Positions 58,425 through 64,000 of a stretch of DNA of 64,000 bases are shown here, piece by piece. Under the pieces are notes generated by a model. It was not told the DNA's origin and made no database searches. It saw only the letters and a program-made list of their open reading frames with translations. Position numbers and translations under genes: made by a program. The stretch's first letter is position 1, and every line of letters begins with the position of its first letter. Origin of the DNA: Bacteroidales bacterium WCE2008 (GTDB taxonomy: Bacteria; Bacteroidota; Bacteroidia; Bacteroidales; UBA932); assembly GCA_900167925.1 (NCBI GenBank), contig FUZM01000001.1, positions 610,618 to 674,617 of the forward strand, given 5' to 3'.

Positions 58425-60086
58425 ATGAAAAAGATGAAAAATAGAATTATAAATATATTTGCTTCAGTTCTTGCCGTAGCGGCATTTACTTCATGCGACG
58501 CTTTTCTTGATGTCACTCCTGATAAGAGAGCCGTTGTAGATACTCAGGAAGAGGTCCAGGACCTTCTTGTCTCGGCATACCCTTACATTTCTTATCTGAC
58601 TATAACGGAGTTTATGTCTGATAATGTAGAGAATCTCGGAGACAATATCTCCGGTTCTACAAGACTGACGGAACAGCTTTATTATTGGCGCGACGAGGTT
58701 GGAGATGAAGATAATGATTCTCCTAAGGATTACTGGGACAACTGCTACAAATGCATTGCTACCGCTAATTCCGCTATCGCCAAAATCAATGATCTCGGTG
58801 GTCCGGAGGCTGGTCTGCAGGCTGAGATGGCCGAGGCTTTGCTTTGCAGGGCATACGCTCATTTCATGCTTGTCAATATCTTCTGTCAGAACTACAACTC
58901 GAAGACAAGCGGTTCTGATCTTGGCATACCTTATATGACAAAATCCGAGACTACGCTTAATCCGAAATATGAGCGTGGGACAGTCAAGGAAGTGTATGAG
59001 CATATCGAAGAGGATATTCTTGCCGCCCTTCCTTATGTGAGCGACGCATATTATGACGTGCCTAAGTACCATTTTACCCCAAGCGCGGCTTATGCATTCG
59101 CTTCCCGTTTCTACCTGTTCTACGAAAAGTGGGACCTTGCCATCGACTATGCCAATAAATGTCTTGGCGATTATCCGGCCTCTGTCCTCAGAGACTGGCA
59201 GTACAGATCCACCCTTGCGGATAGCAGGGATGTCAAGACTCTTGATTTCATAAACGAGTCCAAGAAGAGCAACCTTCTTCTTTTGACCGGTATGTCTGAA
59301 TTTGGTGTTTATTTCGGTTTCTCCGCATACTATCCTAAGTACTCTCATACCATTTATCTCGGAGCAACTGAAACCTGTTTTGCCAAGAACGTATGGGGCA
59401 ATACATCTGTAGGTTCCGGCGGAGCCGCAAGGTACTATTATGATCCTGCCGCATCTTATGTCGGTGGTAATTTCTCCCGAGTCGCTTTGTTCAAGATACC
59501 TTACTTATTCGAGTACACCGACCCGGTCAACCATATAGGTTATCCTCACATCGTTTATCCGGCGTTCACTACAGACGAGACCCTGCTTAACAGAGCCGAG
59601 GCTTATATCCTTACAGGAGATTATGAGCGTGCTTGTGAGGACCTCAATATCTGGGTTCATAATATTCTGAATCCAAGTTACTTCAATAAGGATCTTACTC
59701 CGGATATGATCAAGTCATTCTATGATGCTACACCTTATGCAAGATGGGATAACTTCGATCCGTCAACACGTAAGCTTCAGAACAATATCAAGAAGCAGCT
59801 GCATCCTAAGTTCGAGATTCCTTCCGATCCTTATGCCGAGCCTATGCTTCAGTGCGTTCTCCAGTTCAAGAGAATCGAGAACCTTGCCCAGGGCCTCAGA
59901 TGGTTTGACATCAAGCGTTATGGTATCGAAATCTGGAGAAGGACCCTTAAGTCAGATTCGGCCAGCCCTGTCGGTTATTCTCCTGCAAGGCTTGACGATG
60001 TCCTTAAGGTAGACGATCCGCGTAGAGCTGTCCAGCTCCCTCAGGAAGTGATTCTTGCTGGTCTGGAGGGAAACCCTCGTCCATAA
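58425..60086 (+). CDS. SusD/RagB-family nutrient-binding lipoprotein 2
   Basis: This 553-residue lipoprotein has a FTSC lipobox and an N-terminal SusD pattern (CDAFLDVTPDKR, ANSAIAKIND, EALLCRAYAHFMLVNIF, GIPYMTK), with C-terminal LQFKRIENLAQGLRWFDIKRYGIEIW. A GGAGG lies immediately before the first ATG. It would be better spaced for the ATG at 58434 (MKNRIINIF), so that start is plausible too. It pairs with the SusC 8 bp upstream. Confidence 0.95.
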   Translation: MKKMKNRIINIFASVLAVAAFTSCDAFLDVTPDKRAVVDTQEEVQDLLVSAYPYISYLTITEFMSDNVENLGDNISGSTRLTEQLYYWRDEVGDEDNDSPKDYWDNCYKCIATANSAIAKINDLGGPEAGLQAEMAEALLCRAYAHFMLVNIFCQNYNSKTSGSDLGIPYMTKSETTLNPKYERGTVKEVYEHIEEDILAALPYVSDAYYDVPKYHFTPSAAYAFASRFYLFYEKWDLAIDYANKCLGDYPASVLRDWQYRSTLADSRDVKTLDFINESKKSNLLLLTGMSEFGVYFGFSAYYPKYSHTIYLGATETCFAKNVWGNTSVGSGGAARYYYDPAASYVGGNFSRVALFKIPYLFEYTDPVNHIGYPHIVYPAFTTDETLLNRAEAYILTGDYERACEDLNIWVHNILNPSYFNKDLTPDMIKSFYDATPYARWDNFDPSTRKLQNNIKKQLHPKFEIPSDPYAEPMLQCVLQFKRIENLAQGLRWFDIKRYGIEIWRRTLKSDSASPVGYSPARLDDVLKVDDPRRAVQLPQEVILAGLEGNPRP

Positions 60087-60115
60087 GATTTCGTTAATTC
60101 AAATCCGGAATTGTT

Positions 60116-61021
60116 ATGAAAAAGAAAAATATATTAATTGCATTTGTCGCAGCTGTCTCACTTGTGACCGTATCCTGCACCGAGAAAAAACTCAGTCCGG
60201 ACAGCGTCATTTCTGCGCCAAGTGTCGAAAAGAATGCTTTCGACCTCTGGCTTGATTACAATTTCCTCAAGCCATATAATATCGAATTCCGTTATCGGTA
60301 TGATCTCAATGAGAGTGATATGTACAGAATGACGATCCCTGCGGATTATGATGCTTCAATCATGTATGCTCATCTTGTACAATATCTTTGTATCGATACT
60401 TACAACGAAGTTGCCGGCGTGGATTTCACCAAGGCTTATTTCCCTAAAATGTTCTTCCTTATCGGAGAGTGGGAGTACGACAACAATGGAAATATCATCC
60501 TCGGTACTGCGGAGGGCGGAAAAAAGATTATGCTTTCAGGCGTTAATCTCCTTCCGGGGAAATTCGCAAGTTTCTCGGGCAGTGGTTTGAAGAAGGAGCT
60601 CAGTGAGTATTACATCAAGACTATCCATCATGAGTTCACCCATATCCTCAACCAGACCAAGGGTTATTCTGAGTCTTTCAAGGAGATAACGGCATCTACG
60701 TATCAGGCTGATTCATGGTCGGAATCTGATTCAAAATACCGTCAGAGAGGTTATATTACAAAATACGCCCAGAAAGAGGATCGCGAGGATTTCGCCGAGC
60801 TTCTCTCCGAGTATATCACTCATGATGAAGCCTGGTGGCAGAAAGAGCTGTCTAAAGCAGGGGATGAAGGCAAAAGTCTTATCCTTGCCAAATTCATTAT
60901 CGTAAGAGATTATATGTCCTCGTCATGGGGTATCGATGTCGATGAGCTTAGAGATGTGGTCAACCGCAGGTTCGACGATGTCGTCGACGGACGTGTCAAT
61001 CTGACGGATCTTTCAATCTAA
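60116..61021 (+). CDS. Lipoprotein zinc metallopeptidase (SusD-associated type)
   Basis: This 301-residue surface lipoprotein (VSC at about residues 19-21, followed by TEKK) contains HHEFTHILNQ with the zinc-binding HEFTH at 172-176. A downstream EDREDFAELLSEYI supplies a candidate third ligand. The arrangement matches the 'putative zinc-binding metallopeptidase' family found after SusC/SusD in Bacteroidetes. It likely cleaves proteins or glycoproteins whose products enter through the SusCD complex. No propeptide is obvious. Specificity is unknown. Confidence 0.85.
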   Translation: MKKKNILIAFVAAVSLVTVSCTEKKLSPDSVISAPSVEKNAFDLWLDYNFLKPYNIEFRYRYDLNESDMYRMTIPADYDASIMYAHLVQYLCIDTYNEVAGVDFTKAYFPKMFFLIGEWEYDNNGNIILGTAEGGKKIMLSGVNLLPGKFASFSGSGLKKELSEYYIKTIHHEFTHILNQTKGYSESFKEITASTYQADSWSESDSKYRQRGYITKYAQKEDREDFAELLSEYITHDEAWWQKELSKAGDEGKSLILAKFIIVRDYMSSSWGIDVDELRDVVNRRFDDVVDGRVNLTDLSI

Positions 61022-61032
61022 CAGGAGGAAAT

Positions 61033-61827
61033 ATGAACAACAGATTTTTCATTTCATTAGCCGCAGTAGCGGTATCGCTGGTTTCTCTTCCTTCCTGCCA
61101 GAAGGATCAGGACTCCGTTTTTGACGGGTCTCTCACAGAGCGCCAGGCCCAGTATCTGGATGGCTTCCGTAGTCTTATAACAGGTGCGGAAAATGGCTGG
61201 GCAATGTATTATTTCAGTGGCGGAGCCTACGCTACATCACGCGTATTCACAGTATCTTTTACTGACAACGAAGTAACCGCATCGAGCGAAGACGCTCCGA
61301 GCGTCACCGCCAAATCATTTTACAAGGTTGCGGTAACTTCAGCTCCATCCCTGATTTTCGATACATATAACAAAGTCCTTCATACTTATGCGGCACCTTC
61401 TCATTCTTATTATCAGGGAAGAGGCGGTGACTTTGAATTCACTATAGAGAACTATTCCGAAGATAAGATCACTCTTATCGGAAGAAGAGCTTACGAACAG
61501 CAGATTCTGATCCCGCTGAAGGAGTCTCCTGCCAGCTATCTCAATAAGATCAAGTCTTTCGCCCAAAGCTTCAATCTTACTCAGGTCGCCGGCAAGGTAG
61601 GTAATGGCGATGTCGTCATCTATTTCGATCTCAGGAACAGATTCCTTTATATAGGCAGACTTGGCGCTGAAGATACAGAGCTTGAAGAAATTCCGTATAT
61701 CTATACTGAGAACAGCTTGTTGCTTCAGCATCCTTTCTGGTATAACGGAACGACATTCTCCGAGTTCTCCTACAATGCTGAAGAGCATAGTATAACGTCT
61801 GAGGGTATCACATTTAAACAGTTTTAG
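61033..61827 (+). CDS. DUF4302 lipoprotein
   Basis: This 264-residue lipoprotein (LPSC at residues 20-23) has the DUF4302 N-terminal pattern: ERQAQYLDGFRSLI, NGWAMYYF, SLIFDTYNKVLHTY, and a GGDFEF segment. It is shorter than the ~400-residue members I recall, so a C-terminal part may be missing. An AGGAGG lies just upstream of the ATG, an unusual Shine-Dalgarno-like site for Bacteroidetes. It is encoded between the metallopeptidase and a BACON lipoprotein. Function unknown; likely surface binding. Confidence 0.82.
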   Translation: MNNRFFISLAAVAVSLVSLPSCQKDQDSVFDGSLTERQAQYLDGFRSLITGAENGWAMYYFSGGAYATSRVFTVSFTDNEVTASSEDAPSVTAKSFYKVAVTSAPSLIFDTYNKVLHTYAAPSHSYYQGRGGDFEFTIENYSEDKITLIGRRAYEQQILIPLKESPASYLNKIKSFAQSFNLTQVAGKVGNGDVVIYFDLRNRFLYIGRLGAEDTELEEIPYIYTENSLLLQHPFWYNGTTFSEFSYNAEEHSITSEGITFKQF

Positions 61828-61833
61828 ACGCTT

Positions 61834-63993
61834 ATGAAAAAGTTATTCGGAATATTGATGGTCGCCCTGTCTGTTTTCTCGCTTGCTTCCTGCAGCGGCG
61901 AAAACGAGATAGACGAGAAAGGGGCTCCTACAATTGTAATAAACAGCAAGGATATCCAGCTTCCGGCTAAAGGCGGTGAGTCGAGTTTCCTTGTAGACTC
62001 TGATGTGGATTTTATCGTTTCGGTAAGCCATGACTGGGTTTCTGTCAGCAAAGATGGAAATCGCGTAAAGGTTGCAGCCGAGAAGAACTCATCCCTTCAG
62101 GGCAGATATGCCGAACTTTCTGTATCCAACGGTAAGGACGGCGCTTCCATAGTGATCAACCAGCTTGGCTACATCTCTTCTGACGTCGAATTCGACGATA
62201 TATCTGTCAGCTATCTCGGACAGTTTGTCGAGCTGGAATATGAGTATAATGATTTCATTTCTGCCTCGACCGATGCGAAGTGGATTCGTTTTGATAATGC
62301 AACAGGTGCTGAGGGAGCCAGGATTCTCCGTGTCCATGTCGGAGAAAACAAGACCGAACGCCCACGTAGCGCAACTATCGAATGGACCCTCGGTCTCGAG
62401 TCCGGCTCTTTCGTCGTAAAGCAGAGAAAAGAGATGAAAGAATACTCCGTGAATAATTCATGGAATATCTCGTACCTCGGTTCCGACAATGATATCTACA
62501 AGGTCGGAGTCGCCGGAGTCAGCGGAGAGTATGCTGTAACAGCTGTTCCCGCTTCTAAACTGGCTCAGGGTGGTTTCGCCAGTGTGGCAGAATATCTTAC
62601 CGAGTCTGATTCTGATATTGCCAGTGCTATAGCTGACGGCGAGATCGCTGTCTATTCTGGCGACAAGACTGTCGAACTGAGCAATCTGTCCGGCGGAGAG
62701 AATTATGCTGTCGTTCTCGGCTACAATTCTTCTAAATCTGAACTTACAGGGGAATACAATGTCGTTACCTTTAAGGTAGAGGGCCCTGATCTCCGTACTC
62801 CTTATGAGAAGTGGCTCGGAACATGGGCTGTTCAGCGCGGTGGCGAGACTGATACCTGGACTATCACCAAGAATGTCGAGAACTACTCTTACAAGATCGA
62901 CGGTATTGATAATATTGCAGCACTGATGACTGACGGCTCTTCATTCCCTATCGACGCCCAGTTCGATTCCGCTACCGGAAATCTGGTAATCCATGTCCAG
63001 ACAGGTATTGCATCAATCACTCTCAACGATGGTACAGAGTGCTCTCTCGACTTATATGGCGTGATCGAATATACCGGCAAATACTATTATGTCACTGGCG
63101 ATTATGATATCGTTACTTTGAAATATGGTGATAACAATACTGCCACGATGGAGGGTGATGTCCTTAAGCTCGAAGGCCTTGAGGGTGATTTCCCTCTTAT
63201 TGGAATGCGTCATGTGCTGACTGCTGAAGAAGGCAGCATGTTTGTCAACGATGACTTCACTCCGTTCGACCAGACAATCAGGCAGCTGACTCAGGTTGAC
63301 GGAACCGGAACCGGTGACGATCCTGGAACCGATCCTGGCACCGACCCGGGCAGCAATAAGGGTTATGCCGGCTGGCTCGGAAACTGGACCTATTCCGACG
63401 GTACCAACAACTACAGCATCTCAATCACCCAGAAGGCAGCCAACTCTACATACAACGTCAGCGGTTTTGCCCAGGAGTATGTATATGAAGCAGTCTACGA
63501 TTCTGCTACAGGCGCTATCGAGATTAACGGTACCCAGCTTCTGGATACGGGAATAGAACTCTCGAACGGGGAAGTTGTGGACCTGTATGTGTTAGCTGTC
63601 GACAGCGGAAAATATTACGAGTACGGTAATCCTGACAAGAATTACCGCCTTGTGATCGGAAAGCTTTCTTCAGACGGGAAGTCCGCTACTTTCGAGGGTG
63701 ATGAATATGATGCCGTATATAGCGGCCAGACATACCATGAGGAAATTGTTTCCTTCGGAGTCGTCGGAATGACAGAAGAAGGTAAGCTCTATAGCCTTAC
63801 ATCATATCCTCACGCAAAACTGCCGGGAAGTCTCAGCAAAGCCTCATCCGGCGTGTTCAGAAAGGTCGGATCCGGAGTATACGCAAAGAATCCTTCAAAG
63901 GTTCATGCCGCATCAGTCCGCGGATATGAGAAGTCATTCTCGTTCCCAGGGAAATATGCTGTCGGGACACAGTATTACAGACGAGCAAAATAA
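61834..63993 (+). CDS. BACON-domain surface lipoprotein
   Basis: This 719-residue lipoprotein has LASC at the lipobox (Cys20), then SGENEIDEK. Two BACON-type beta-sandwich domains are visible (about 30-110 with DWVSVSKDGNRVKV, and about 115-195 with AKWIRFDN). A central ~130-residue domain follows. Two homologous units start GTWAVQRGGETDTWTITK (about 330) and GNWTYSDGTNNYSISITQ (about 515), joined by a DPGTDPGTDPG linker. The gene ends inside the window. It is the last visible gene of the SusCD-peptidase operon. BACON domains are thought to bind carbohydrate or mucin, or to act as spacers; the role here is inferred. Confidence 0.82.
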   Translation: MKKLFGILMVALSVFSLASCSGENEIDEKGAPTIVINSKDIQLPAKGGESSFLVDSDVDFIVSVSHDWVSVSKDGNRVKVAAEKNSSLQGRYAELSVSNGKDGASIVINQLGYISSDVEFDDISVSYLGQFVELEYEYNDFISASTDAKWIRFDNATGAEGARILRVHVGENKTERPRSATIEWTLGLESGSFVVKQRKEMKEYSVNNSWNISYLGSDNDIYKVGVAGVSGEYAVTAVPASKLAQGGFASVAEYLTESDSDIASAIADGEIAVYSGDKTVELSNLSGGENYAVVLGYNSSKSELTGEYNVVTFKVEGPDLRTPYEKWLGTWAVQRGGETDTWTITKNVENYSYKIDGIDNIAALMTDGSSFPIDAQFDSATGNLVIHVQTGIASITLNDGTECSLDLYGVIEYTGKYYYVTGDYDIVTLKYGDNNTATMEGDVLKLEGLEGDFPLIGMRHVLTAEEGSMFVNDDFTPFDQTIRQLTQVDGTGTGDDPGTDPGTDPGSNKGYAGWLGNWTYSDGTNNYSISITQKAANSTYNVSGFAQEYVYEAVYDSATGAIEINGTQLLDTGIELSNGEVVDLYVLAVDSGKYYEYGNPDKNYRLVIGKLSSDGKSATFEGDEYDAVYSGQTYHEEIVSFGVVGMTEEGKLYSLTSYPHAKLPGSLSKASSGVFRKVGSGVYAKNPSKVHAASVRGYEKSFSFPGKYAVGTQYYRRAK

Positions 63994-64000
63994 AGTAGAT

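Overview
The window reads as the chromosome of a member of the Bacteroidales. The evidence is the F-type ATP synthase order beta-epsilon-a-c-b-delta-alpha-gamma, SusC/SusD pairs, BACON-domain lipoproteins with acidic residues after the lipidated Cys, and TAnnTTTG-type -7 promoter elements before many transcription units. Coding DNA is GC-rich for this order in most of the window. A glucuronoyl-esterase/GH43 xylan locus fits a gut or rumen fibre degrader. I cannot name the genus.

Layout. (1) 1-8923: a tightly packed xylan side-chain operon: CE1-like esterase (5' end outside the window), a small secreted protein, GH43, alpha/beta-hydrolase, CE15 glucuronoyl esterase, and a double-GH43 protein. 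(2) 9015-14806: an accessory cassette with a TonB-dependent receptor, a 52-residue precursor peptide, a radical SAM/SPASM maturase and an E. coli-type YcaO protein. This looks like a RiPP (ribosomally made, modified peptide) gene cluster. The last three genes are strikingly AT-rich. The cassette is bracketed by a 139-bp direct repeat (about 90% identical) of the 3' end of the preceding GH43 gene, which suggests integration by recombination at that gene end. (3) 15493-16752: metK on the minus strand. (4) 16935-34556: two Oar-like TonB receptors, a BACON/OB-fold-like lipoprotein, a secreted nonspecific nuclease lipoprotein, a secreted EEP-family nuclease/phosphatase, another TonB receptor and a DUF5689 lipoprotein. 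Together they look like an extracellular nucleic-acid or phosphoester scavenging system. (5) 35154-44348: manA (minus), eno, and the eight-gene ATP synthase operon, followed by tRNA-Ser(GGA). (6) 44493-48006: a REP-associated transposase next to 52-bp tandem repeats, a DUF3737 beta-helix protein and an iron-type alcohol dehydrogenase, all minus strand. (7) 48429-63993: two SusC/SusD systems. The first has one extra lipoprotein. The second is followed by a zinc metallopeptidase, a DUF4302 lipoprotein and a BACON lipoprotein.

The most interesting system is the RiPP-like cassette at 9.0-14.8 kb. It combines a YcaO protein resembling the E. coli type (TPR-like C-terminus, no PxPxP tail) with a radical SAM/SPASM enzyme, a one-cysteine precursor with a Gly-Gly motif, a stem-loop between precursor and maturase, and a private TonB receptor, with no exporter or protease nearby. 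The second is the putative nucleic-acid scavenging locus. Functions are inferred from motifs read by eye; no database search was possible.
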